Positions 22,160-33,391 of a DNA stretch of 57,687 nucleotides are shown here, in pieces (positions within the stretch are counted from its first letter, which is position 1; the number at the start of each line of letters is the position of its first letter). A program made the translations under genes and the position numbers. Source of the DNA: Gnetum montanum (Eukaryota; Streptophyta; Gnetopsida; Gnetales; Gnetaceae). Location of the stretch: positions 555,801 to 613,487 of the forward strand of contig MNCI01011140.1 in the NCBI GenBank assembly GCA_015680685.1. The letters are read 5' to 3'. The notes beneath the pieces were generated by a model, which was given only the letters and a program-made list of their open reading frames with translations, ran no database searches and had not been told where the DNA came from.

Positions 22160-23240
22160 CCTTTTTTTATCCTTGAATTTGTTTCCTCAAGTTGGATACC
22201 CTGGAGTACATTTGATACTTATCATTAAATAACACTAACATTGTACTCCATCTGCAAATAGATTCCAACTTCAAGTACTGGTACAAACTTTTAGCTTCTT
22301 TGATAAGTATCCTAAAGAATAGTTTGAGTTTCTAGAACTTATTCCAAATATTTTGCAAGGCATAGGCATCGTGAAATATTTACAAATAACTTTGTGGATT
22401 AGCATTATACCATCCTTCAAAATTAAGAATGTTATTCATATCAAGTCATTTAATTCAACTATGCCTTTGATGCTTGGTAGGAATACAAATTGCTTTCAAA
22501 ATATTGATTAGGCTTCTTGTATCTAGTAATGGTTCATCATAGTCTTTATGTTCATGGTGGCCCCTATCACAGTTATACCTCCTATGATGTAACCTATTAT
22601 GCCTTTTTCCCTTATGATGCTCTTATTCCTCTTGTTGTTGGTCATCCTTGCTTCTTCCATTCATATGATGAGATCTTTGATCATTTCCCTCTCAGACTTG
22701 ATCATTCCTCCTTCTATTTCATTCATGGTCCCTCCTGTCAAGGTAAGCTAATGAGGAGGATGGTAAAGATGAAGGACTATGAGGGTGGTACCAACTTGCC
22801 CTTCTTCTCTAATCTCTTGATTGTTCCTTTGATGAATGGTTTGAAGACCTTGGCCTTAAGGTTCTCCTGGTTCTAGAACAAGTTTTCCCTTCATCTTGGT
22901 TACTCACCAAAGTTAATTGTAACCATTAGTGAGCTGTATCTTCCTCATTAAAAGGAGAATGATCTTAGTGTTGATCTTACCCTAATAAAAACTATGGGCC
23001 CAACTTCAGTGATTGCAGAAATAGTGGAAGTGGGAACTATTTACCCATGGAGGCTTCATAACATATTGTTGGTGACCATTTAGGATTGTCAACATGGTGT
23101 GGCCTCATAGTCTCATGACCTTGGGAAGTCACAGGATTGAAGGTATTCTTCAAATAGGGTTTAGGTGCTTACTAGTCTTTGGAAACACTAAGGCCCAAAT
23201 ACCTTCAACTAAACTTAGTAGTTATGAAATGAACTAATGA
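22160..23240 (-). pseudogene. Second, truncated copy of the E5 Gag family
   Basis: The stretch from 22170 to about 22480 matches 2690-3000 of E5 in order and strand, for example tactggtacaaacttttagcttc (22273) against tactggtactagctttctgcttcc (2782). The histidine- and arginine-rich part follows to about 22640. It lacks the C-terminal third and the left LTR. A sequence tgatgagaatg at 23238 could be the decayed start of the right LTR (TGATGAGTAGC in E5), but the priming site before it is not recognisable. It is too damaged to encode protein. Confidence 0.6.
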
Positions 23241-24545
23241 TGAGAATGTGTTTGCTATTGTGAATATTGGAATGGTTGGGTTATGTATAAAACTATAATT
23301 GACCATCATAAAAGAGATTCAACTAACTTTGTCAAATACTGTGAGTTGTTGAATATTCCTATTTTATTCAATCACTTAGTATACATGGACCTTGTAATAC
23401 CTACTTGTAACAAATAAGATTTTACAAAAAAAATTTAGCATAATTTTGTCAATCTACTCCTAATTTCCCCCAAAGAGAAAGTTCCATAAGAAAACTAGAA
23501 ATAGAGAAAGATTCAATGGACTTAGAAAGAGAAAGAAAAGAAGGCAGAATTGCATGAAATCTCAAATATTTAACTAAGATAAATTAACACAAGGAAACAC
23601 TTTGCATTAAAGATATTCCTAATTCAATAACTATGAATTAAACAAAATTTCTAAGCTCAACAAGTAATTTCATAAAGACAATCTTATTATACTACCAAAA
23701 TTATGGCATAAAGTACAATGTACGAGTCTCTATTTTGGCTAGTTAATAGATGTCATAGATTGCATTCAACAGAGCTTTCAAAAAGATTTGAAAATTTCTT
23801 GATTGAAATACCAAGGTAATACACTTTTAAAAATGGAGCTATTTTACTCCCATCAAAATGCCAAAGATTTTCTAAACCCTTGAGGCTCAAAAGAAATAAG
23901 ATAATTACTATTAAGTTGCTCAACTTGCTTGTCAACTATAGAGGGTCTTTACAGCAATCTTAATAGAAGTCTTAATATTGCACAATAACAAACATTACTA
24001 TTAAATTCCTTTGAGGCTTCCAAAAATATGAGCTCTTCTATGAAAAATCATAATAGGAGTTTACTACTGTGTTGTATAAAGCTATATGAATAATCTAGAA
24101 AAAATCTTGAAATTAAATGCCAAGCATGATACTATCTAAACAACTAGCTAAGCAACTAAAAAAAATGGAAAAAATTGAACTCATAGGATTAAAACAAAGT
24201 AGTCAAGTTGATGTCTTTTGTAGGACATCTTACAAGAATTCTTCAAATTTTTTTTCCCAAATCTTCCTCCTTTTCTTTTTTTACCACCAACCTCTTTTTA
24301 TAGTAGCTTTGGATGGTTACAAACATGATGGAAGGTTATGGGTATTACAAGTATGTAGGAGGATTAATTCATAACCATCCTAGGAAGTTGGGATATTTTT
24401 GAGAAATATATGTCATGGTTGGCAAGTGTCTATTTCAATAGTTATAACTACCTTTCTTTTTCCTTCTTTTTAGAATGCAAACAAATACTTTAATTAAGGC
24501 ATAATCTACTTTCTAAAGATAATTTTAAATGTTGATAATTCTTAG
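23241..24545 (-). repeat. Candidate E6 3' LTR
   Basis: This is an AT-rich, non-coding stretch on the far side of the E6 integrase. On the minus strand it has a TATA-like CTATAAAAAGAGG near 24292-24305 with a pyrimidine-rich stretch next to it, which would suit an LTR promoter. No second copy exists in the window, because the place of the other LTR is taken by a GC-rich block at 32.29 kb, so the call rests on position alone. A fragment of another element is equally possible. Confidence 0.3.
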
Positions 24546-24558
24546 AACATAAAATACT

Positions 24559-25014
24559 TCATCGTGAAATTGAAGTTCTAGCAAGAAACCTTATTTTTAG
24601 CATGGGTTTCATAGTGACCATGCATCCATCATTGATCTTGTCTTTGGAAGCATAGGAATAACCACCTCTATTCACCTTAGCCTATCTGCACAATTCAAAT
24701 CGTGCATCATCACTGCTTAGTGTATCGAAGAAAAACCTAATCACAACACCTCTTTGAAGAAATGTACGAAGAGTGTCTACAGGTTTTTATGGTGATTTAA
24801 AAGGACCACCATCATTTCTATTTTTAGCAACAATTGTGCCAGAATCATAGACATTGCTATCTCCAAGAACACAAGCGATGCAAGCAAATGAGGGTTTCTA
24901 ATAGTGGTCAGCTCTAACAATAGAACTAATTTTAGGTCCTACAACAATAGTAAGAGACACCACGGCACCAAGAGATGGAATTACAAATGGATATGGAATT
25001 GGTGATATGAATTC
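24559..25014 (-). pseudogene. Unidentified coding-like frame downstream of E6 integrase
   Basis: One minus-strand frame of 152 codons contains only three internal stops (TAG, TAA, TAG) before its final TGA at 24559-24561, far fewer than expected in DNA this AT-rich. It reads FISPIPYPFVIPSLGAVVSL, then KPSFACIACVLGDSNVYDSG, then KPVDTLRTFLQRGVVIRFFF, ending in a basic tail. A hydrophobic stretch lies at the start. I do not recognise the family. Its codons and composition do not resemble gag or pol. Placed between integrase and the putative LTR and on the element strand, it could be a captured host gene or an extra element frame. Confidence 0.4.
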
Positions 25015-25656
25015 TTAGTTCATACTCCCATAGAACTCTAGACATAGGGGTTGCAAATAGATATGGACAATCCAATGCTACCATTTGAGGGCCCATACGG
25101 CACATTTCTTTGCAACTCTAACATCTATTCTTTCATCAATTCTTTTGGGCACCACCAACTCTACTTGCATTCCAATCTAATGCACTCCTTAGTGTCACTG
25201 TTAAATAGTTGCAGGTTGTAATGGCATCCTCCTTTGAGTTATATGGTATGGTTTTGAAGCATGGCATTTTTTTGATGAAATGCTTGAATGTAACATCGTG
25301 AAACATAACAACAATACTAATAATGCTATTATGTTACAAAGCCATCAAAAATTTTATCCGATAACCTATGCTCTTCTCCATGGCTAGGCTACCATTGTGT
25401 TTTTTTATTTTTTATTAATATGGCCTGATTCCTATTTGTTTGTTTACTTATAGATCATTTTCTAGTGTTTCTATGTAAAATCTTTGGTTTTATACTATTT
25501 TTGTTAGGCAAACTTTTCTTGAGCATTCACTTGATCTTTCATTTTTAGGAGTGATGGGTATTGCATATCCTTGATCTCACATGTCTTGTTATTGCCAATT
25601 CTTGATGTAAAAAGAAGAGGAGCAAAATATATATAGGAAATGTTCATACTTAATGT
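25015..25656 (-). other. Probable continuation of the unidentified frame
   Basis: Short minus-strand fragments such as MPCFKTIPYNSKEDAITT and LRSALDWNASRVGGAQKN (about 25140-25270) and VVPKRIDERIDVRVAKK (about 25100-25160, another frame) look protein-like but are broken by shifts. Introns or indels may separate them. No family is recognised. Confidence 0.3.
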
Positions 25657-25908
25657 TTAAGCAAAAAACTTCATTGTCTGCAAATCCTTTACATTCAAGA
25701 TTATAGAGTCCAATGGCATCCACCAAATAGAGTAGGTTTTGCAAATAAAATGAGATTCTTTGATGATGCTCCTATTATAATTTTCATCATTCCTAAGTTT
25801 CCCAAGGAAAACTAGATCACCTAATGTTAGATGAAATATTCTTTGTTCTATGATGATAATGAAAGAAATAGCTTGCTTAGGAGCATCAATACATTTAAAT
25901 TCTTCCAA
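25657..25908 (-). pseudogene. Unidentified 83-codon open frame, upstream part of the same unit
   Basis: An uninterrupted frame starts MEEFKCIDAPKQAISF, continues RIFHLTLGDLVFLGKL and KESHFICKTYSIWWMPLD, and ends NVKDLQTMKFFA. The tryptophan pair and the balanced composition suggest real protein ancestry. It lies just upstream, in the same direction, of the frame at 24559-25014 and may be an N-terminal exon of it. I cannot assign a function. Confidence 0.35.
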
Positions 25909-26099
25909 ACCTTAAATTGTTGTATTCAATAATAAATTCACTTGATTTTGGTAGAGTTCCTGATATGGCACTTGATATTTTTGATATCCCTCATCCTAGA
26001 GAACCCGTTGTCATCAAGAATGGAACTCATAACCCATTGCATCTCTTTTCCATCATTATTTTTTATTATGACTATTTTAACCTTTTCCATAAAATTTTA

Positions 26100-26640
26100 A
26101 ATATAACATACTGATAAGAAGTGAAATCCATTTCTAATGTCTTCCTCAACAAATGGTCAAATGGAACAACATTTCTTAACCACCACNCTCTACAATTTGC
26201 TGAAAAATAGAGAATTTATTGAAAACCTTTCTTTTTACATAGAAAAAGAAATCTTTTTTGAGTAAAAATTTCATCAAATTTAAGGTTTGATGAAATAAAA
26301 ATCTCATTCCTAATGAAACTTTGGAAACAATATAGACAAACTTTTTACACAAACTATTCTATGGATGGAAAGAGAATAGTTAGAGTAAATCTCTTAGGGA
26401 TTCTCATATTGAGAGTTCTTTCATAAGTTATCTATATTGTGATGAATGCTCTCCATTCCTCTTCTTTTCTAGTTGAAGCCTCTAACTTATCCATGTTTTA
26501 ATAATACTATCTAGACTTAACTAAACACACATATACGATAGATATATGTTATGGTTAAATATTATATAAGGCTATATGTATGTTACTTATATATATGGTA
26601 TCACTAAAAGTTCATTATTTATTACTATATACATACATAT
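26100..26640. other. AT-rich spacer after E6 integrase
   Basis: This includes a TA-rich low-complexity stretch (about 26525-26660) and one undetermined base at 26187. No gene is seen. Confidence 0.5.
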
Positions 26641-27780
26641 ATTTATTTATACATATAGATTCACATTTTGGTTAGTTAACCAAAATAATGTTTTATATGC
26701 AAAACATTATATGAAAACCACAACTCTATCCCATCAAGCATCAATAACTTGTATGTATCTCTGAATAATCATTTCATGATCTAAAATGGACTAGTCCATA
26801 TGGCTGAAAACTTATTTAACTTCTTCATATTCCATAATAATATGAGATTTACAACCTTAAAAGTTATTTTCAAAGACTTTCTATCAAACCATCCTTTAAC
26901 TTGAGAAGCATTCTTTAGTAAATTATCTCTAGCTCTATCCATTTCAGCTTCTCTTTTGATGAGCTAGGTCATGAAACTTCTATTTTTATCCATTTTCTCA
27001 CTATATTTTTGCACAAAATCTAATGCTAAATTTATAATTCTATTTGTAATTCTTGTAGACAACTCATAGCCTAAGTTATAAGATAAAGTTCCAATAGCCT
27101 TCTTACATCTAATATGATTAGCCATAATGCATATTGCAAGTAATCAATCCAATTTCTTGGATTCCCATCTATTAATCTCTTAATGTAGGAAATAAATTTT
27201 TTATTTGTAGATTTAGCTAACCCATTTCCTTGAGAATAATAATTTGAAGAAGAAAATAGAAAGATGGATTTTCCAATGTCCATGTTATAAATTCTTTAGA
27301 TTAAAAAGCTAGTCCATTATTGGATACTAACAATTCAGGTAGATCAAAATGACTCAGGACCTAATATTCCAAGAACTTAATCACATTTGATGCTAAAATT
27401 TTTCTTAGAACCTTTACTTTAGACCATTTTCTAAAGTAATTAATTGCCTTAAGAATAAATTTATGTCTTGCTCTCAATGAAGTGATTGTATGAATGCAAT
27501 CTAAGCTCCATTGCTAAAATGGTCTATCTGCAATTACCGATTTTAAAGGAGCTCTAACCCTTTTGATCTTTGGTCCATGAATTTGACATTTGTAACATGT
27601 TTGAATTTTCAAACTAATATCCTGATACATACTATGCCAAAAAAAATGATAATGAAGTATATGTTGCATTATAAACTTAGGAGATTCATAAAACAAATTG
27701 TAATGATCATGGAATTGTTCTAAGATAGGTCTAATTTTATCATCATGAACACATTCCAACAAATCCCTCTAAAATCATTT
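26640..27780 (-). pseudogene. E6 integrase, decayed
   Basis: The zinc-binding part at 27514-27762 ends DISLKIQTCYKCQIHGPK, an H-H-C-C type finger followed by PLKSVIADRPF. Core text SSNYYSQGNGLAKSTNKKFI (near 27200-27260) covers the third catalytic position, where lysine replaces the expected glutamate, as also seen in E4. The C-terminal domain (about 26640-26960) shows ASQVKGWFDRKSL and then TYKLLMLDGIEL. The frame is shifted several times. Integrase directly follows the RT's own RNase H here; no second RNase H stands between them. Confidence 0.7.
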
Positions 27781-28013
27781 CTATATAATATTCCATCTTT
27801 GACTACAAATTTATTTACCTTTTTGAAGAAAGCTCTCTTCTAACTTGTAGTTAGATTATTGGAAACTTTTCATATATCAAGGAATTCTAGAATCTTGTCC
27901 TACCAATTTCCTTCATAAGTCTTAAGCACACTTTCTTCATCTTATCTAGCCATTAACTTGGCTAATCCAATTCCTTTAATGGTTCTACATATTTTTAATG
28001 AAAATCTAAAACC

Positions 28014-29443
28014 TTAAAGCTTTATGAGCCACTTTTGTCTTTTCAATCCAATTTTATTATGGGCTAAAAATTGTTTGACTATAGCCTCTATTAGCATAAT
28101 GTGAACTAATGAGCTTTCCAAATAATCTTTGAAATGTAGAAGTGTCTTAATAATTGTGAATGCATGTTTCTCTATGTCAAAATAATTTAGCTCTAAATAT
28201 TTCAACTAATATCCAAAGAATCCAAGAAGTTGATCTTCATCTTCATCTTTTTTGAGTTAAAACAATAGCAACTAAATCATTTGAAGAAAAAGCATATAAC
28301 CAAAAAGTCTTCTTTAAACTTTGGTTTTACCAAGTATGGAGCTTCTTAAATAGTCTTCTTAATTCCTACTAGTGCTCTCTCTAATTCTAGTGTTTTTTTA
28401 CAAGGACATCTTTCTTTAGCATATGCATCAAAGGCTTAGGAATTTTAATGAATTCTAGGATAAACTTCCTAACGAAATTTATTTTTCCAAAGAAAGATCA
28501 AAGAGAATGTTTTTTACTTGTAGGATGTTCAATGTACTACTTGAATTCAAGAATTATCTATAGCAATTCTTTCTTGATAGATTACATGGCCTAGTAAACT
28601 TTCAAATTTAACCCAAAAGATACATTTCTTAGGATTTAATAAAATACCATAATCTTAACATCTGTCGAAACCTTGTTGTAAATGACCAGTATGATCTTCC
28701 TTCCTTTTTGAAAATATAGTGATATCATTCAAATAAACCATAAATAATTCATCTATTAAACCTCTAAAGGCTAAATCCATTACCCTTTGAAAAGTAGATC
28801 CAACATTTGGCAATCCAAATGGCATTCTTTGGTAAGCAAAAGTTCCCCACTTGGTAATAAATGTTGTTTTATATTTGTCACCCTTATCTACCATGATTTG
28901 ATTATAGCCTGAGAAACTATCTAGGAAAGAACATACTTGATAACTTGATACATTTCATTGGTATTTATCTTTTTTTGAAGTTTTATTAAAAATTTTAAAA
29001 TCTACACAAAGCCTAATATTGCCATTCTTCTTCCTTATTGGAACAAGGTTAGCAAGCCATATCAAATATTGGATAGGATATATGATTTGGGCTAGTAATA
29101 ACTTCTTGATCTCATCTTCCATGATTGGCCCAAATGATGGATTAAATTTTATTTATTTATTTTTAACTGTCTTACAAGCATTTATCAAAGGAATTTTATC
29201 TATCAGCACATCTGGTTGAAAATCCTTAAGATCATCATAAGACCCAGCAAAATTTTCCAAATTATTTTTTAGGAGTAATAATAAAATTTTCTTGAAAACT
29301 AATTTCTTTTCTTTTATGACAATTAACATCTTTGGTAACTTTGTAGATCTAAAATTCATTGCTTCATAACTTTGATCATTTGAATTTTGTTTATCCTCTT
29401 TGGTAAGAAAATTTTTGTTAAACTCATGTTCATAATTAATCAC
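28014..29443 (-). pseudogene. E6 reverse transcriptase and connection RNase H, decayed
   Basis: From right to left: a linker ENFAGSYDDLKDFQPDVLID (29220-29280), then LVPIRKKNGNIRLCVDFK (29000-29050), SFSGYNQIMVDKGDKYKT, WGTFAYQRMPFGLPNVGSTF (28795-28855), and the catalytic box reading YLND (28711-28741) where Y-x-D-D is expected, so one aspartate is lost. LLNPKKCIFWV follows, then the RT-linked RNase H with YFDIEKHAFTIIKTLLHFKD (28130-28190). The linker, the RT palm and the upstream RNase H-like domain (C-terminal half) share one reading frame. Confidence 0.8.
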
Positions 29444-29536
29444 CTTTTTGGGAATAAAATTTGTCTGAACTCTTGATGCTACTTTAGGTGTAATTTGGCC
29501 TTCAATTTCTTATTTATTTCTCAAGAATCTAAGTAA

Positions 29537-30030
29537 TTAATCATCATCTTCAAATACTTGTAAATGTCTTATGTTATCTGGTACTGGTGGTTCATGTTCT
29601 TTCTCAATCATTACACCTTCATAACATTCTATCCTTTTTGCATCTAATGATGAAGATGCTTTTGCTAAGTTATTTGCTATATTATTATCTTCTGTACATA
29701 TATTTTCTACTTGGTAATGATGAAATTGATTTAGCATTCGCAGACAAGCTATTTATAGGGTCGTAAGAATGAACTCTTTACCACATAATTACCTTTAATC
29801 TATTTACAAACTAGTCTTGAGCCTTCCTTTACGATGATTACCTTGATTCTTTTTTTCAATTTTATTTTAATTTCAATACTTAGAGCTTAATATTTAGCCT
29901 TGTTATTAGTACAAGGGAAAGATAGATGAATTCCATTAAATATTTTTGGGGAATCATCTTTCACTAGAACTATTCAAACTCTAGCACCTTTAGAGTTACA
30001 AGAACCAACGAAGTATAGCTCCCATTTGTT
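29537..30030 (-). pseudogene. RNase H-like domain placed before the E6 RT
   Basis: Reading right to left: WELYFVGSCNSKGARV (the first catalytic aspartate of FDGS now valine; 29983-30024), FPCTNNKAKY (29890-29920, normally NNEAEYEAL with the catalytic glutamate), KEGSRLVCK (29803-29834, normally GDSxLV), and VENICTEDNNIANNLAKASS (29651-29720, with the last catalytic aspartate kept). Motif order and spacing are those of the archaeal-like RNase H of Tat elements. One frameshift lies near 29735-29745. From there the frame runs without insertion into the RT linker. In known Tat elements, and in E4, this domain follows the RT. Gag, protease, this domain, RT, RNase H and integrase is the order here. 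Confidence 0.7.
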
Positions 30031-31640
30031 TTCATCTTGATATTCTTCTTTTTCTAAGTTATCAACTTCTTGAAGTGTGGAAATTCTAGTTTCAAAAGCT
30101 TGTATCTCAACAGCCTTGTTCTTTCCATTTGAAGTAATGTTTTCATTTATTAAAGGTTCAATGTAAACATATATTTGATTTGACTATCCTTTCTAGGGTA
30201 GCCACATGTGATAATAATCTATTGATATATAACCTAAGAAATTCTTACTCCAACTTTTACACAACAAGAGATTGTAAATCTAGTATGTCCACCACTTAAA
30301 TAGTTACTCTACTTTTGACATGAAGTTCAAAAGCAATTTCCAATAAAACATTGGGTAACTAATCCATAATCTTTACTTGACTTTTATCCACTTGAACAAT
30401 CTTTTTGTTTGATTCTTCTAGAATCACACCAAGTTTTTTTCATATAGACAACGACATGATAGTGGATGTAGCTCCAAAATCAATTAACCAATTATGAAGA
30501 TACTTATCCTTTAACTTCATTGTCAAAAGAAACAGATGAACTTCCCTATCAGGAGTACAATCATAGCTAGCTTTTATTTTCTTGTCATTTTTGGACACAT
30601 AGATTAATTCTGACTCTCCGATTATTTTTTTTATCTTTAATAAGCTCTAAATCCTTTCTTTGTTGACCTCCAATCTATAGTAATTGGTAAATTCTAATAT
30701 TTTCCTTGACATGTTTAAGATCTTCAATCAAATCATATTCTCTGTCTCCATAAAAGCTTGGTTTCTTCATCCATTTATTAAAAGATTGATTTTGAGTACT
30801 TTATTCTACTTTATCTTCTTTATCTTTATTTTTCTCTCTTCTACTTGGTTCAAAAACCTTTCTCTTAGTAGATGGATCAAAAATGATGTTTGGAGGCCTA
30901 GAAGTAGTCAATCTTTCTTTTGATCTTAAATTATATCCATTTTCTTCATTGTAGTTGCACTCCTCATCTGATGTTATATCTTATTCAAAACATGATAGAG
31001 AAGAGGTATCACTAGATCCATTATTAAAAGATTTTCTTGCATAATGAACACTAGATAGCTCATTATTTTATTCAATATCAAGGAACTTAGACATAACAAG
31101 ATCACTCTCATCCTCATCTTCTACTAACTTAGTATCTTGATGTTTGTGTTTTCTATTTTTCTTTTCTTCCTTAGTCTTAACTTTAGCCAAAGCTTTTTCT
31201 AATTTCACTACTTTATTGGATAAGTCTCTCATTAACTATCCTTTTTTATATTCTTTACTTTCTACCTCTTGCTCTATCTTAACACGAGATGGACTTGGAA
31301 ATGTTTTAAGTTTATCAAAATCTTGTACAGGAATCATCATTTTCTCTTCTCTTTTCTGAGTTGTGAGAATCTCTTCATGATAATTGTTTCTCTAACTATA
31401 TAGTTTTACTAAAGTAGTCATTCAATATTAGCAATTTTGGAGTTCTCCTTAGCCAAATTCAAATATTGGGATTCACAACCTTAAGATAAGCATCTCTAAG
31501 CATTTCATCTAATGGTCTATATTGTCTTTGAAAGAGCCCACAAATTCATTGAAACTTAATATTGAAATCTCTAATTGACTCTTTAACTCCTTGATTAGCT
31601 TGTACTAACCCATAGTATAGTTGTTATTGATCCAACTAAT
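30031..31640 (-). pseudogene. E6 protease and gag C-terminal region, decayed
   Basis: The protease active-site stretch reads NWLIDFGATSTIMS (30458-30500), with phenylalanine in the place of the usual serine or threonine of D-S/T-G, followed by KKLGVIL. Upstream, minus-strand translation of 30690-31160 is long and nearly free of stops: a charged, acidic region with KHQDTKLVEDEDESDL and EECNYNEENGYNLRSK, then YDLIEDLKHVKENI, a lead-in typical before protease in Tat-type elements. No zinc knuckle is seen. The region between protease and the RNase H-like domain (30040-30450) contains no recognised motif. Confidence 0.6.
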
Positions 31641-31932
31641 TGCCAAACTAGTCCAAGAAAAGACTTTTCATGTCATCCCAACATGTGATACTATTGGTTA
31701 GCAAGTTTGAATACCAAATTTGAAACATATCCTTTAAATTTGCTACAAACAAACTATAAGCTTGATCTTGATGTTGAACATTTGCATGAGCTAAAGCTAA
31801 CTCAAATATGTGAATGTACTCTTCAGCTAAAGCTAAATCTAAAGGCTCATGAAAATATTTGCAAACTACCTTAGGAATATCATCGTAGTTTTGAAATCCT
31901 AATGGTGGAACTCTTTGCCAAGGATTTGCCAT
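31641..31932 (-). pseudogene. E6 Gag N-terminal region
   Basis: An ATG at 31930-31932 starts MANPWQRVPPLGFQNYDD, and the frame stays open for 94 codons through LALAHANVQHQDQAYSLFVA and WYSNLLTNSITCWDDMK, a gag core in which the W-Y-x-x-L and W-D-D-M-K elements match retrotransposon gag. After a stop it continues (about 31500-31640) with QANQGVKESIRDFNIKFQ and FQRQYRPLDEMLRDAYL. It is the best preserved frame of E6. About 330 bases of leader separate it from the priming site. Confidence 0.7.
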
Positions 31933-32262
31933 CTATTAGAATTCCTTTTGATTATTGAACTTTTACACTTCTTTGGTCTTCTCTTGTAGACTAATAAACT
32001 AGATAGAAGGGGTGATCTTCTTATCATTTTGGTCTTTACTTCACTACTTTTTCCAAAATCAAAAAATTTTTGCTATTCTTCTTCTAATGAGCAATTAGTC
32101 TTATAATCAAGAATTTCTTTAGAACATTGGAAATCTTCCAAATCATTAGTATGTTTAGTCATGAATTGAAAATAGTATCTAACTTCTTAAACCTTCCTAG
32201 CAACAAAGAATTGTTGGTGTGCTAGGACTATTAGGCTTATGAACCTAGAGGAAAAATTTTTA
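31933..32262. other. E6 5' leader
   Basis: This is AT-rich and non-coding, between the E6 priming site and the gag start. It would be the untranslated leader. Nothing else is seen. Confidence 0.5.
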
Positions 32263-32283
32263 GCCCTCCTTCTAGCACCAAAA
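32263..32283 (-). promoter_or_regulatory. E6 primer-binding site
   Basis: The minus strand reads TGGTGCTAGAAGGAGGGC, preceded by TTT. E3 has TGGCCCTAGAAGGAGGGCC at the same position relative to its LTR, so both derive from a form like TGGCGCYAGAAGGAGGGCC. The shared priming site supports one lineage for E3 and E6. An LTR should begin within about ten bases to the right, but unrelated GC-rich sequence begins there. Confidence 0.65.
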
Positions 32284-32358
32284 TAATTGTTGGCAGTGGC
32301 TCCAGCAGCAGCAGCAGCGACCCCAGCAGTGGCAGCAGTGACTACGGCCGCGACCCAC

Positions 32359-33386
32359 ATGACAGCAACTATAGCAGTAGCAGCAGCGACTCCAGCAACC
32401 GCAGTAGTGACTCCAGTAGCAGCAGCGGCGACTACGGCCGCAACCCACACGACAGCGACTACAGCGACTATGGCGGCAGCAACCTCCGGGACCACGCCCC
32501 TCGCAACGGTGACCCTGGCAGTGGCTGACACCGCGACCCCCACGGCTACGGCCGTCGACCTTCCTAGGACAGCTGACATCGTGGCCGCGGCAACTGGGGT
32601 GTCCGCAACTCCTGGCGGGGCCATCGAGGCTCATTCCCGTTCCAACAACACCCTGCACCTTCGCATCTGTAACCCCCCTACCGATGGCATGCGTACCATG
32701 GAACGGAGCCTCATCGATCGTTTCATCTCCCGGGAGAGCCGCCCCCGGCTGGACCTGATTCGACGCTGGGTCAAGGAGTAGTGGAAGCTGGAGGGCGTTA
32801 CCGTCCGGAGCCTCTCGGAGGACCTGCTCCTCTTCGTCCTCCCCTCCTTGCAGGCCCGCGACTCCGTTCTTCTCGGCAGGCCTTGGTTCTATGGGGCCCG
32901 GGGTCTCGCATTGACCCCCTGGCGCCCCAGTGCCCACAGAGAACCTGATCTGTTTACCCATGCCCTAGTCTGGATCTGGGTGGAAGGTATCCCATGGGTG
33001 TTATGGAGCCTTGAGTTCCTGCAGGAGGTGGTGGGACATTTCGGCAAGTTCATCGCTTTTGACAGGGTCACGCGGTCGCTGGACCGGTTGGGCTTTGCCC
33101 GTTTTTGTGTCTGGCGAAACCTGTCCAGACCAACCTCATCCAGGAGGTCGTCTTGGAACTCCCGGGAGGGGAGGAATCCCTCCAAATTACCTATGAAAAC
33201 ATAGACGTTTGGGACCAGTCACTGCACAGCACGGCCCCCCGCACGGACCAGCTGGGCGGGTGCGGATGCTATGGTAAGCCGGGCCATCGTGAGGCAGACT
33301 GTAGTTTTCGCAAGCCCCGCTTGACTAACCCTGCCCGCCAGCTTTTCGAGGAGGGCAACTGGGTCACCATGGGCCGTAAAGGGTGA
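32359..33386 (+). pseudogene. LINE ORF1-like protein (DUF4283 type), broken
   Basis: The frame starts in an alanine- and threonine-rich stretch built on GCN/ACN triplets (first in-frame ATG near 32359), continues through RTMERSLIDRFISR (32695-32740), and after a TAG at 32779 reads KLEGVTVRSLSEDLLLFVLP, ARDSVLLGRPWFYGARGLAL, then HALVWIWVEGIPWVLWSLEF and FGKFIAFDRVTRSLDRLGFA. This order (glycine-proline-tryptophan segment, then VW-x-x-x-x-G-I-P) is typical of DUF4283, an RNA-binding-like domain of plant LINE ORF1 proteins. A single-base shift near 33105 moves the frame to LIQEVVLELPGGEESLQITY and CGCYGKPGHREADC, a zinc knuckle with one cysteine replaced by tyrosine. The stop is TGA at 33384. 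Confidence 0.6.
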
Positions 33387-33391
33387 CTGCG

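Noticed and set aside
22517-22876. 119-codon plus-strand open frame
   Set aside because: It lies opposite the decayed E5-type gag copy; its HYxxY-rich text is the complement of the histidine- and arginine-rich gag region.
26520-26665. Matrix-attachment or origin-like AT-rich stretch
   Set aside because: It is only simple TA-rich sequence; nothing specific supports a function.
32272-32961. 229-codon minus-strand open frame rich in Cys, Gly and Arg over the GC-rich block
   Set aside because: It is the complement of GCN/CAG-type triplets. The plus frame carries the recognisable LINE ORF1 domain, so this is a shadow.
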